A stretch of 64,000 nt of DNA from Okapia johnstoni (lineage: Eukaryota > Chordata > Mammalia > Artiodactyla > Giraffidae). Positions 54,845 to 64,000 of the stretch are shown piece after piece (position 1 is the first letter of the stretch; each line of letters starts with the position of its first letter). The translations under genes and the position numbers were made by a program. Below the pieces are notes generated by a model, which saw nothing but the letters and a program-made list of their open reading frames with translations, searched no databases and was not told the DNA's origin. Location of the stretch: assembly GCA_024291935.2 (NCBI GenBank), contig CM044310.1:85496713-85560712 (forward strand), given 5' to 3'.

Positions 54845-55025
54845 CCCTCTGTGTTTTGTTTTGTTTTTTAATATTTTTTTTATTTGGCTGAACTGGATCT
54901 TAGTTGCAACTCCTAGCTGTGGCATGTGGGATCTAGTTCCCTGACCAGTGATCGAACCTGGGCACCCTGCACTGGAAGTGCCAAGTCTTAGCCACTGGAT
55001 CACCAGGAAAGACCCCCTCTGTGTT
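54845..55025 (-). mobile_element. CHR-type SINE with 11-bp target duplication
   Basis: Antisense copy 54856-55014 ('tatttggctgaactggatct', 'ctgaccagtgatcgaacctg', 'ccactggatcaccaggaaag'). CCCTCTGTGTT is exact at 54845-54855 and 55015-55025. Confidence 0.94.
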
Positions 55026-55380
55026 CTCGTTGAGCTGTTTTGATTGTTGATTTTACTCCAAATCGCAGTTGGAGTAATTTAAGGAAGTGAGTGCAGTATA
55101 GTGACAGTTTTCTATTATAAATTCCTGAGAAGCCTAGAGTTGAAAAATCTCATTTTCATAAACTTCAGACACAAATTCTGATACATTTGTAGATGTTCCT
55201 TCAGTCATGTTCTTGTATTAATGGCTGATGTGAACACCAGGTTTATTAGCCTCACCAGAAAGAAGCTACATTTCTACTGCTTAAGCCACATGTAAGATCT
55301 AATGATGGCTGCTCTGTCTGTGGCACTAGTTATATAAACAAGCTAATATCTGCCCAACTCAAAGATTTTTGTAACCTTCT
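55026..55380. other. Intron 8, unique
   Basis: Unique sequence with 'ccaaatcgcagttggag' near 55058. No exon or repeat. Confidence 0.5.
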
Positions 55381-56008
55381 ATATAATACTGTGAAACAGT
55401 GGAAACAGTGAGAGACTTTATTTTAGGGAGCTCCAAAATCACTGCAGATGGTGATTGCAGCCATGAAATTAAAAGATGCTTACTCCTTGGAAGGTAAGTT
55501 ATGACCAACCTAGACAGCATATTAAAAAGCAGAGACATTCCTTTGCTGACAAAGGTCTGTCTAGTCAAGGCTATAGTTTTTCCAGTGGTCATGTATGGAT
55601 GTGAGAGTTGGACTATAAAGAAAGCTGAGTGCCGCAGAATTGATGCTTTTGAACTGTGGTGTTGGAGAAGACTCTTGAGAGTCCCTTGGACTGCAAGGAG
55701 ATCCAAGCAGTCCATCATAAAGGAGATCAGTCCTGGGTGTTCTTTGGAAGGACTGATGTTGAAGCTGAAACTCCAATACTTGGGCCACCTGATGCGAAGA
55801 GCTGATTCATTTGAAAAGACCCTGATTCTGGGTAAGATTGAGGGCAGGAGGAGAAGTGGATGACAGAGGATGAGATGGTTGGATGACATCACTGAATCAA
55901 TGGACATGAGTTTGGGTGGGCTCCAGGAGTTGGTGTTGGACAGGGAGGCCTGGTGTGCTACAGCTCATGGGGTCTCAAGAGTCGGACACGACTGAGCGAC
56001 TGGACTGA
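55381..56008 (+). mobile_element. BovB LINE, 5'-truncated
   Basis: Sense 3' end of about 620 bp with 'gtggaaacagtgagagactt', 'gtgagagttggactataaag' and the terminal 'cggacacgactgagcgactg'. The coding remnant runs open from 55501 to 55863 (120 residues). It is the least diverged BovB copy here by eye. Confidence 0.95.
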
Positions 56009-56290
56009 ACTTATGGTTGCCAAAGGGGAAAGGTCTGGGGGGATGGGGATGAATTGGGAGTGCAGGATTGACATATGCACATTACGATAAAAATAGATAA
56101 CCAACAAGGACCTACTGTATAGCCCAGGGAACTCTGCTCCATATTATGTAACAACTTAAATGGGAAAAAATTTGAGAAAGAATAGATACATTTATGTGTA
56201 TAACCAAATCACTTTGCTGTATGCCTGAAGTTAACACAACATTGTTAATCAACTCTACTCCAATAGAAAATACAAATGAAAAAAAAAGTT
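56009..56290 (+). mobile_element. Artiodactyl L1 3' end
   Basis: Directly follows the BovB tail: 'ttatggttgccaaaggggaa', 'cctactgtatagcccaggga' and 'ttaacacaacattgttaatc', then an A-run at 56278-56287. The BovB probably inserted into this L1. Confidence 0.9.
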
Positions 56291-56640
56291 GGTGTCTCCA
56301 TCCAGCACTCATATTCCTTTCATGTGTGATATTCATAATGTGAGAAAGGGTGAAAAAAAAATCCTGACTGATGTCATTTTCAGCCTTGATTTGGACGTTA
56401 TAGCTGCGACGGGTCTGTATATCTGAAGCAAATTTAGGTGGAAAGATAGCTGGGTAGAGATGAGGTTCAACAACCATTTGATGTTGTCTTCAAGATTCAA
56501 AAAATGGCGCTGTTCCCCTGTGACCTCAGGTCCTCTATCTTTGTGTCTAAGTGGGACTGCAGACAATCAGAAAGAAAGCCACTGTTTCTTCTACAAGTAG
56601 AGACCATCTCTGAACCCTAGTCTGATACTGAAATCATTGT
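56291..56640. other. Intron 8, no recognisable element
   Basis: Unique-looking sequence. The 121-residue minus frame (56112-56477) begins in the L1. Confidence 0.5.
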
Positions 56641-57090
56641 TGAGAACTTAGCAGCGTGTACCCTGGTTCTGGTAACCACCCTTACTCTACCACCTGCTGG
56701 CAATGAGATCCTGGACCAGTTATTAAGCACTGGTAAAAAGGGTTTGTAAATGATACCAACCAACCTTAAGGGGTTGTTGGAAGGATTAAATGAGATGCTG
56801 TATCCTGGCCTCATAGGATGTGCTCCCGAGTCATTACATAGTTTCGTGGTTGAGGGAGTGAACTCTGCTACCAGACCGCCTAAGTTTGAATCCTGGCCCC
56901 GCCGCTTACCACCTGTGTGACCGGACACCGGTTATTTAATACTTGTGTGCCTTGGTTTTCTTGTCTGTAAATTGGGATAATGGTAAAACCTGCTTCACTG
57001 AACTGTTATGAGGATGTAACAAGGAATCCATGAGAAGCAATCAGGGTGGGATCCGGCATGTGGTAAATGTCTAATCAGTGATCATTTTTG
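56641..57090 (+). mobile_element. Two MIR SINE remnants in tandem
   Basis: The second copy (about 56835-57090) is clear: 'gtgaactctgctaccagacc', 'gaatcctggccccgccgctt', 'accacctgtgtgaccggaca', 'tgtaaattgggataatggta' and 'ctgttatgaggatgtaacaa'. The first (56680-56830) shows 'ctaccacctgctggcaatga' and 'gttggaaggattaaatgaga'. Confidence 0.88.
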
Positions 57091-57984
57091 TGGTTGTTTT
57101 TGTTATTAATACCTCTCTAGTTGTATTTATTTAGCCACTGAAATGTGTTTTTCTTTTCATAGCTACTGTTAATGCATTAGTAATACGTACTTAAATTGTT
57201 GCTTTAATAGGCATTTAAATAATGCCTGAATTCCTATTTGAGAACTCTGTCTCCAAACCGTGTATGTATGTGTGTGTATGTGTTCTCTGAGCAGATATGT
57301 GCCAAGCAGCAAGTGATGCTGACATTGAAAACTTGGTAGGCAGTGGTGTTTACAGAGAGTGTAAACAGGCAGGGACTGCATTTGTCTTGGGTAGATTTTA
57401 TCTGTGGACAAGTGCAGCAACTCTGCCCACGTGACCTGTACTGAATTATCTTTCCCTACCAGATTGTTACTTCATTTAGAGTTTTAATAGTCACATTGTC
57501 AATAGCGTGAGCAGCTTCATTACAGCAGGATATAGCTCTGACCTCAGGAATCTTAAGAAAAATAAGATTTTTTTTTAAGGATGGGCAGATCTTTAAGTTG
57601 AAATTTTTTAGTTCTATCTTTGTTCTTATGGGTTCACATTTTAGTTTTCATTGCCTCAAAATGTAAAGGATAAGAATATTTAGCAGATCAGGATTAAATA
57701 ATAACGTAATGGTTATGCTAGGCCATGAACAGGACAGTTTACTGTTTTATAAATCAAAATCAGTTCTGACAGTTCAATAGTTAATTTACATAACCCTTTT
57801 GGTCACCTTCCACCCCATGTATATAATTTATTTCTCTATCTAGATAGTAAGCTCCTGGTAGCCAGGTACTGTGGCCTTACAGATTACAGACAGCCTTATA
57901 GTAGAGACTCAAATTGTTTGATTTATTACATGGAAATTTGCCTTCAGAACAGTCTGTTCCTTGTGCTCTGTGTGTTTGAAATGT
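57091..57984. other. Intron 8, no recognisable element
   Basis: Unique-looking AT-rich sequence. Confidence 0.5.
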
Positions 57985-58200
57985 ATTGGGCCTGGAGTTG
58001 GAGCACCTGGTGTCCAGTCATAGCTTATTTCTATATTCATTTTGATATTGAATGAGTTATTTAATGTAGCCGAGCCTCAGAGTCCTTATCTGTAATAAGA
58101 AGGTTAATAACACTTGCTCTACCTAACTCACATAGTTGTTGTGAGGATTACATGAGACAGTGTTCTTGAAAACACTTTGTAAAGTGTAAATCAGTTTACA
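57985..58200 (+). mobile_element. MIR SINE remnant
   Basis: 'gcctggagttggagcacctg', 'agcctcagagtccttatctg' and 'gttgttgtgaggattacatg'. Confidence 0.85.
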
Positions 58201-58224
58201 TATGTGTTGGCTTTGGTCCCTGGA

Positions 58225-58434
58225 GGCTGATGCAGGGGTTAGATTTGGCTCTGTTACTTACTCATGGTGTAAAATTTGGCCGATTACTTAACCTTTCTGC
58301 ATTTCAGTTTTTTAACGTATGTAAAATAGAGATAATACTACTTTTAATGTGCAGACTTATTTTCAGGATTCTGTGATATAATACATGTGAATAGCACCTG
58401 GAGTGTCTTAAGTGCTCAATAATGTTAGCTGCTT
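58225..58434 (+). mobile_element. MIR SINE remnant
   Basis: 'gttagatttggctctgttac', 'cttaacctttctgcatttca', 'gtaaaatagagataatacta' and 'taagtgctcaataatgttag'. Confidence 0.85.
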
Positions 58435-58511
58435 TATCATCACCATCACCACCATCACCATTATCACCATCATCAGCAGCAACAGCAACATCACCATCAA
58501 CAGCAGCATCT
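58435..58511. repeat. (CAT/CAC/CAG)n trinucleotide repeat
   Basis: 'atcaccatcaccaccatcac' grading into 'catcagcagcaacagcaaca'. It abuts the MIR end and probably grew from its tail. Confidence 0.9.
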
Positions 58512-58594
58512 GGAAGGCATCCAGCTTAGAGATACCAGCTTAACTGCATAGACTGAACAGGGAGAGAGGGAAAAATAAAGGCTGAGGGAGTAGA

Positions 58595-59320
58595 AACATG
58601 ACGATCAATTTTAGTAGTTTTGTCAGGCACTATTCTGTAAGGACCTTATATGTAGAAATTGAATCCCATCAACCGTATGACAAACCTAGACGGTGTATTA
58701 AAAAGCAAAGACATAACTTTGCTGACAAAGATTCGTGTAGTCAAAGCTATGGTCTTTCCAGTAGTCATGTACGGATGTGAGAGTTGGACCATAAAGAAGG
58801 CTGAACACCAAAGAATTGATGCTCTCAAGCTGTGGTGTTGGAGAGGACTCTTAAGAGTCCTTGGACAGCAAGGAGATCAAACCAGTCAATCCTAAGGGAT
58901 ATCAACCCTGAATACTCATTAGAAAGACTAATGTTGAAGCTGAAGCTTCAGTACTTTGACCACCTATTGCAAAGAGCTGACTCATTGGAAAAGACTCTGA
59001 TGCTGGGAAAGATTAAAGGCAAATGGAGAAGAAGGTGGCAGAGGATGAGATGGTTGGATATCATCACCAACTCAATGAACATGAACTTGGGCAAACTCCG
59101 AGAGATGGTGAGGGACAGGGAGGTCTGGCATGTGGCAGTCCATGGGGTCACAAAGAGTCAGACACAACTTAGCAACTGAACCACAACAACAACCCTTTGA
59201 AGTAGGTGCTAGAAATAGTCTCTCTTATAGATGAAGAAACTGAGGCACGGAGGGTAAGTCACTTGCCATGGCTAACTCAGCCATGAAATAGTCAGATTCA
59301 AGAGCCTGTGTCCTTTCTCC
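58595..59320 (+). mobile_element. MIR/L2-type repeat split by BovB
   Basis: 'gtcaggcactattctgtaag' before the BovB and 'gatgaagaaactgaggcacg', 'gtaagtcacttgccatggct' after it form one ancient element. Confidence 0.65.
58668..59192 (+). mobile_element. BovB LINE, 5'-truncated
   Basis: Sense copy from 'ccgtatgacaaacctagacg' to the tail 'cttagcaactgaaccacaac'. A coding remnant is open at 58659-58895 (58832-59179 covers the rest in another frame), so there is at least one frameshift. Confidence 0.94.
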
Positions 59321-59599
59321 TCATCCTAAAATCCGCAGGGCATGAGACCTCCTGACTTGCTTCCTGTAGCATTCTCTTCCTTACCCATCCCCATCAGCTT
59401 TGCTTAGTAAATTTGAGTTCTGTGCCATCCAGTTGTCAACTCAGATAGAGTAACAATTAAATGCAGAATGATGTGTGTGTGTGTAATTTCCCCAAATCTT
59501 TCAGTCCAACATTCATGTTTCTCTCATACTCTAGACCATCTGTCTGCTAAAATGTTCCACTAGCATTTCCAGCTTCATGTGTCTGCAATTGGACTCTTC
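59321..59599. other. Intron 8, no recognisable element
   Basis: Unique-looking sequence. Confidence 0.5.
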
Positions 59600-59900
59600 C
59601 CTGCGGCTCTGGGGAGTTATTTACTCTCTCCATCCCTCCATTTCCTCATTTAAAAAACAGAGGATGGGAATTCCCTAGCAACCCAGAGGTTAAGACTCTG
59701 AGCTTCCACTTCAGGGGGCACACGTTCAATGCCTGGTCAGGGAACTAAGATCCTGCATGTCATAAATACATTTTAAAAATGTTTTTAATAAAAAAAAAAA
59801 AATAGAGGTGGCACTTACACCGTTGTTTTCTTGATGAAATGAGATCCTGTTGATAAAACGCTTGATTTGATGCCTAGCACCTAGTAGGCACTAAAGAAAT
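59600..59900 (-). mobile_element. MIR remnant split by a CHR SINE
   Basis: 'ccatttcctcatttaaaaaa' is on the left and 'gatgaaatgagatcctgttg', 'gcctagcacctagtaggcac' are on the right. Orientation uncertain. Confidence 0.55.
59666..59803 (+). mobile_element. CHR-type tRNA SINE, short form
   Basis: 'gaattccctagcaacccaga', 'ggttaagactctgagcttcc', 'ggtcagggaactaagatcct' and an A-tail at 59789-59802. Confidence 0.92.
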
Positions 59901-60873
59901 GAACCTTGGGCTGTTACTGCCCCTTTGTGGGAAGCAGTTCTCAAGGCCCTGGGGGGGCAGTGGAAGGTTCTCAGTCGGGCTTTCTGGCCTCGCTGTCCTG
60001 AGCAGTTACAGTTTCTACCAGGGCTTTAGTCTGGATGTGACTGAGAGTGGGGTGGGCAGAAGGTAGGGTCGGGGGAGCCAATAGATACAAAGGAGTGGAT
60101 TATAACAAAGAGCCTTTTCTGCTTCAGTTCTTGTGTAGAAAGCATATGTTCAGTGATGCAGGCAGCAGTTGGGTTAAAGACACACTGTAGGACTGCAGAC
60201 AAAAGGCCCGCACTCTTCCTGCATCACAATGTTTTCAAACATATTCACTTGGCTCACTTGTTAGGGACTGGGCTGTCAGCTGGATCTTCTTGCAAGTGTG
60301 ATTTCTTTTTCCTCCCCGTTCCCTTTCAGAGGCCTCCCCGCCTCCCCTCCCCTTCTTCTCCCAATGTTTTACACTTCATATAATCCAGTGTGCATGACAG
60401 ACCACTTCAGCCTTTGTGTTCCTGATGCTTGCGGGGGCAGGGGGAGCAGATCTGATGGAGATCTCGGGTACCTTTTCACTGGCCCAAGGATTGGAAGGCG
60501 CTAAGCCACTCTCAGGCCAGACATCATCCGTGGCTCAATTACGGAGCGCTTGGTGTAGCTAACCATTCTCCACCTTCAATTAACAGTTCTGACAAGAGAC
60601 AGATTAGCGCAGCGAGATTCTTAGAAGTGGTGGCTGGGGATTGGGGGCATGTGTGTGTGTGTGTGTTGCGGTGGCCTTGGGAGAGTTCTTGCTCTTATTT
60701 GTGGAGTGAATAGATTTTGATGAAAAGACAAAGATAAGGCAAGGTGCTGCTGAAGTCGCTGAAGAGAAGTTGGCTGTCATTCTATTAACAGTATTCATGA
60801 TGTGAGGTGTGTGTGTATGTTGAGACTGAATTCGAGACCCAGATGGTGGTGCTCTGCACCATGGCTGTCATTG
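59901..60873. other. Intron 8, repeat-free; candidate regulatory block 60480-60620
   Basis: Unique sequence with C/T-rich part 60310-60360 and (GT)n at 60649-60665. No exon seen. Confidence 0.5.
60649..60665. repeat. (GT)n microsatellite, short
   Basis: About 8 GT units. Confidence 0.85.
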
Positions 60874-61280
60874 AAACCTTTCTGTTTTCTTTCTTTCTTT
60901 TAAAATGGTGGAAAGGCCCATTCCTTTTTTATTTTATTTTTTTTAAAAATATTTATTTGGCTGCATTGGGTCTTAGTTGCAGCACGTGGGATCTTCATTA
61001 CAATGTGCGAGATCTTTCATTGCAGCGCACAGATTCTCTAATGGTGGCATGCCGATCAGTAGTTGCAGCGAGAGGGCTCCAGAGCCCCATGGCTTCAGTA
61101 GTTGCAGTGTGCGGGCTCTTAAGATATGGTGCGTGGGCACCAGAGTGTGTGGGCTCAGTAGTTGCTCCAAGTCAAATGGGATCTTTGTTCCCCAACCAGG
61201 GATCGAACCCATGTCCCCTGCATTGCAAAGTGAGTTCTTAACCTCTGGACCACCAGGGATGTCCCCAAACCTTTCTGTTT
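60874..61280 (-). mobile_element. CHR-type SINE, long form, with 14-bp target duplication
   Basis: AAACCTTTCTGTTT is exact at 60874-60887 and 61267-61280, so the insertion is 60888-61266. The recognisable SINE spans about 60925-61266 ('ggctgcattgggtcttagtt', 'cccaaccagggatcgaaccc', 'accaccagggatgtcccc'). The remaining 37 bp next to the left duplication are not SINE consensus (see findings). Confidence 0.93.
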
Positions 61281-61674
61281 CCTTTATTGAAGATTTTGCA
61301 GCTATGGTAGGTTTGTTTCCTTGCATAAGACTTTAGAAAGGCACTTTTAGATGTATTTCTTTTTATTAGGTAAATATATATAATATAAAGCATTACATGT
61401 AGTATCTTGCTGTATTTATTATCTAGTAGAACTTCCATTTCAGTGAACAGTCAGCTAGAAATGTAAAGAATTAGCACTCTAGCCCTCTGCCACTGATGTG
61501 TATTTACTTTGGGCATTTCACCTTCCCAATCTCAGTTTTCCCATCTATGAAATGGGAATCCCATTATCTTCACACCTCATAGAGCATACTGTAATGAAAC
61601 AATCATTGTAAGATAATGATCAATGAAAACACTCTCTTGTCTTTTTTTATACTATTTTTATTCATCTGGTAGGG
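61281..61674. other. Intron 8; MIR-like part at 61470-61620
   Basis: 'cagttttcccatctatgaaa' and 'tgggaatcccattatcttca' suggest a MIR remnant; the rest is unique. Confidence 0.5.
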
Positions 61675-61842
61675 TTTTTTTTTTCCCTTTCTTCCTTTCT
61701 TTTTTTCTTTGGCTATTTCTGGATTTTTTTCTATTTTGGCTGCATGGCCTGTGGGATCTAGTTCCCTGAGCAGCAACTGAACCTGGGCTCCCTGCATTGG
61801 GAGCACAGAGTCTTAACCGCTGGACCACCAGGGAAGTCCCCA
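61675..61842 (-). mobile_element. CHR-type tRNA SINE
   Basis: T/C-rich tail, then 'ttttggctgcatggcctgtg', 'ctagttccctgagcagcaac' and 'ccgctggaccaccagggaag'. Confidence 0.93.
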
Positions 61843-63362
61843 CACTCTTTTCTTTGTAGAAACCATGTGTTGAGTCTTCACTGTCACATCACTGAGTCAC
61901 TTTCAAGGCTTTTGCTGCTGCTTTCTTCCAATGGCCTTGCTCAGATGCTCTTGTGTCGTGATATTGTTGATTAGTTGAGTTGCTCATCCAGGAAGTCACG
62001 AGCATTTTGCAGGGAAGACGAGGCAGCAGGGAGACAGGGAATTTCCCATTGACTTAAAGCCCTCCATGGGCCGTTAGCTCATTTCAGCAGTAGAGGCAAT
62101 TACAGCCTCGCTAATGAATAGGCCGTCAAGTAGAATTTCCCATATATGGTGTCTTCTGGTGTGAGGATAATTTCAACACCTCCAAGTCCTGAGACATGAA
62201 ACGTGATATAAATATTTTCTAATGAAAAGCACCAACAAAGTCATCTCCGCCAACACATGTCAGAACTGACAAAGAAAACTACTGATGCTATTAGTTTTTA
62301 GTGCTGTCATTTGAAAATCCTTGAAAGGAAAGTATTGGGGAAATGTATACCTGGTCCCCTTAGATGGAAAGTAACAGTCTGCAAAAATTTTAATAATGGA
62401 GAAAGCTAAGAGGCTATAAGCTGGGGACTAGAATGACACCTGAGGTGGCACCCTCTTTGGCCTGGAGTGGAGTGTCACCCTGGGCCAACAGAAGAGCTGG
62501 AAAGTAAATGGATATTCTTTCCCACATCGAATGGGTTCATTTCGCAGAGTGATGGGAAAGGGAGGCGAGAGTAATAAGGGTGTGTGTGTGAGACTTTCCC
62601 CCCTAGTGTATAGGGTTTTTTTTTTTTTCTTTCTTGTTTTGAAAGAAAGTGAATGTTTCAGAAGCTAGAATGATTCCTTGGCTCTCTTGGCAAGAATAAT
62701 TATGCTGTTTCTCTCACTTCCCCATGAATCAGCTTTATTATATAGACTGCACAAAATAGTGACTAAGTGTTGACTCTGCTGAAACAAACGAATCTATTAG
62801 GCTCTTTGGAAAACAGAGGGTAAAGAACAATGATTTTTGTAAACTCTATAAAGGTCAAAAAAAGGCTTTCAGTAAGTATGCAGAGACTAGAAATCAAATC
62901 CCATTTCCTATCATAAGAAGCCCGTTGTTTCAGCCCTGGTAGTTAATGTACTGTATGTGAAAGATTTAAGACTGGTTGGAAAGCTTGGCTTCTGTTTTAT
63001 TAGGCTGCTATTGAAAAGCCAACAGCCTAACTTCGACTAGGTGCTTTGAGATTTCTTAATGGGCTGTCAGGGGCAAGACACCAGGGCTGTGCTATACTAG
63101 CTCTTTCCTGTACATTAAAACAACAGGGGCCAAGCGATCGCATACAGAAGTATGAATGACTTGATGCTTTCTCTGTTCCATATGGCCAGCCACGTCTTCG
63201 GCAATTAATCATGTACAAAATCAGTCGAGTGCTCTCTGAAGCATTGAAGTCAACATTTAGTTGTGCCGGTGCCAGTGGGGGCAGTGGGGTTGCAGGCGTA
63301 AAGTAGCAGGATGAGGGGTCGCTGGCGCCACGGCCCAAGCAGCTGGCTTCTATAAACAACAC
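61843..63362. other. Intron 8, 1.5-kb repeat-free block (candidate conserved elements)
   Basis: No transposon recognised and only a short T-run (62613-62627). Contains a perfect CArG box (62140-62149), TAAT cores (62098, 62112) and, further right, GCGATCGC (63134) and 'caattaatca' (63202). Reads like conserved non-coding DNA. No exon with splice borders. Confidence 0.5.
62140..62149. promoter_or_regulatory. Perfect CArG box (CCATATATGG)
   Basis: Matches CC(A/T)6GG, the serum response factor site, with no mismatch and full palindromy. It sits in repeat-free intron sequence with homeodomain-type cores 30-40 bp upstream. Function is not shown by sequence. Confidence 0.45.
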
Positions 63363-63575
63363 TTTTTTCCCTCTTCACCTTTTATTCCTTTTCTTTCTGT
63401 CTTCCTCTTTCTTGCTTACTTTATTCCCTCTCTTTATTTCTTCCCCCGTTTTCTTTCCTTCCTTTTTTCTTTCTTTTTTTTTTCCTCCCTCCCTCCTTCC
63501 CTCCCTTCCTCCTTCCCTTCTCCCTTCACTTCCTCCCTCCTTCCCGTCTTCCTTCCATCCTTCTTGCCTTCCTTG
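63363..63575. repeat. Polypyrimidine tract, (CCTT)n/(CCCT)n
   Basis: About 210 bases of almost pure C and T on the + strand ('ccctccctccttccctccct'). Low complexity. The lysine- and glutamate-rich minus frame at 63375-63806 is produced by it. Confidence 0.95.
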
Positions 63576-64000
63576 ACAATCACAAGGATCATTTTTCACC
63601 ATCCTCTGAAACACCATGGTTGCCAGCTTGGTTCTGAGGTTTAGCTTCTGCTCACTGCCCTGGCACCCCAGGTTTAACACCCAGAGCTGGCTGCCGTTTT
63701 CCTCCAGCAGCCTGGCCATCCCAGCGGTCACCCACATGACTTGTCCTGAGAGTTCACCCAGAACCAGGCAGGCTGCTGTGGCTCTGTAGCTTTTAGCGAA
63801 CCACATTAAATGTGGTGATCTCTATATTGTTCAGAGGGGAAAAGTGGGAAGTAACTATGAAAGTGCCTTGGGGGAAAAAAGTAAGTAGTTATTCCCATTT
63901 ATGGCTGTAGTATTTTAGGATGTTTTTTTTAAAAAAAAATCAGTATTCATTATCTTCTTTGATCTTTCTCCCCCCAGTTTTTTTTTTTTTTAAACACAGA
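63576..64000. other. Intron 8, last part of window
   Basis: No exon. A pyrimidine tract ending 'ctccccccag' at 63969-63978 is followed by a T-run, not by coding sequence. Confidence 0.5.

Larger units (their letters stand above)
1..64000 (+). other. FTO: FTO gene segment: intron 5 (part) to intron 8 (part)
   Basis: The whole window lies within the FTO transcription unit, read left to right. The three coding exons here join in phase (E325|C326 and E373|V374 in human numbering) and match the order and borders of FTO exons 6, 7 and 8. FTO is a nuclear Fe(II)/2-oxoglutarate dioxygenase that removes N6-methyl groups from adenosine (and the cap-adjacent m6Am) in RNA. Neither promoter nor 3' end is in the window. 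Neighbouring genes (RPGRIP1L upstream, IRX3 downstream in mammals) lie outside it. Intron 8 is the long terminal intron, and only its first 38 kb is visible. Confidence 0.95.

Noticed and set aside
55359..55907. 182-residue antisense open frame
   Set aside because: It is the reverse strand of a BovB LINE fragment, not a gene.
60807..61336. Two overlapping 117-144-residue frames
   Set aside because: Both are translations of a long CHR SINE and its flanks.
63375..63806. 143-residue antisense frame rich in Lys, Glu and Gly
   Set aside because: Its C-terminal half is the translation of the polypyrimidine tract, and the other half has no family.
63969..64000. Pyrimidine tract ending in 'ctccccccag' as the acceptor of the last FTO exon
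   Set aside because: It is followed by a T-run and 'aaacacaga', which do not encode the expected residues after position 413.
1..64000. tRNA genes
   Set aside because: Many tRNA-like A/B-box stretches exist, but all belong to Bov-tA or CHR SINE heads.
1..64000. CRISPR arrays, phage, bacterial operons, or integrated viral genes
   Set aside because: No regularly spaced repeats, no operon-like gene packing and no gag/pol/env-like frames. The repeats are vertebrate SINEs and LINEs.

Overview
This is nuclear DNA from a ruminant, most likely a bovid (cattle, bison, buffalo, sheep or goat; I cannot separate these by eye). The evidence is the repeat content: BovB LINE fragments, many Bov-tA SINEs (tRNA-Glu head, BovA body and a tail close to 'gtccgactctttgcaacc' on the reverse strand), cetartiodactyl CHR-type tRNA SINEs, artiodactyl L1 3' ends and a 'ttgggttggccaaaaagttc' mariner. 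These lie over older eutherian MIR, L2, hAT and L1 remnants. There is no bacterial-style gene content, and nearly all open reading frames here are chance or repeat-derived.

The window lies inside one gene on the + strand: FTO, the Fe(II)/2-oxoglutarate-dependent RNA demethylase. Three coding exons are present, with canonical AG/GT borders and a continuous frame: exon 6 (9052-9131), exon 7 (17395-17538) and exon 8 (25726-25845). Exon 6 carries the distal iron-ligand histidine and the 2-oxoglutarate-binding arginine. Exons 7 and 8 encode most of the first part of the helical C-terminal domain. The first five exons lie to the left and the last exon lies to the right.

Layout: 1-9051 is the 3' part of intron 5; 9132-17394 is intron 6 (8.3 kb); 17539-25725 is intron 7 (8.2 kb); 25846-64000 is the first 38 kb of the very long intron 8. 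Introns 5 to 7 are ordinary, repeat-laden sequence. Intron 8 alternates repeat clusters (26-28 kb, 34-41 kb, 44-49 kb, 54-59 kb) with repeat-poor stretches (about 28.9-34.6, 41.9-42.6, 51.2-54.4, 60-60.9 and 61.9-63.3 kb). These carry homeodomain, E-box, TCF and CArG-type motifs and look like candidate conserved non-coding elements. This fits established knowledge that FTO introns hold long-range enhancers for the neighbouring IRX3/IRX5 genes. Calling individual stretches enhancers is inference.

I found no undescribed gene system. The most notable points are a perfect CArG box in a repeat-free block near 62.1 kb, several candidate IRX-region regulatory elements, lineage-specific substitutions in FTO (including Trp-Leu at the end of exon 8 where I recall human Gly-Val), a G-quadruplex motif at 39.47 kb, a 32-bp 'micro' SINE with clean target-site duplications, two SINEs that share an overlapping target site, a possible SINE 3' transduction, and several layered insertions that give relative dates.
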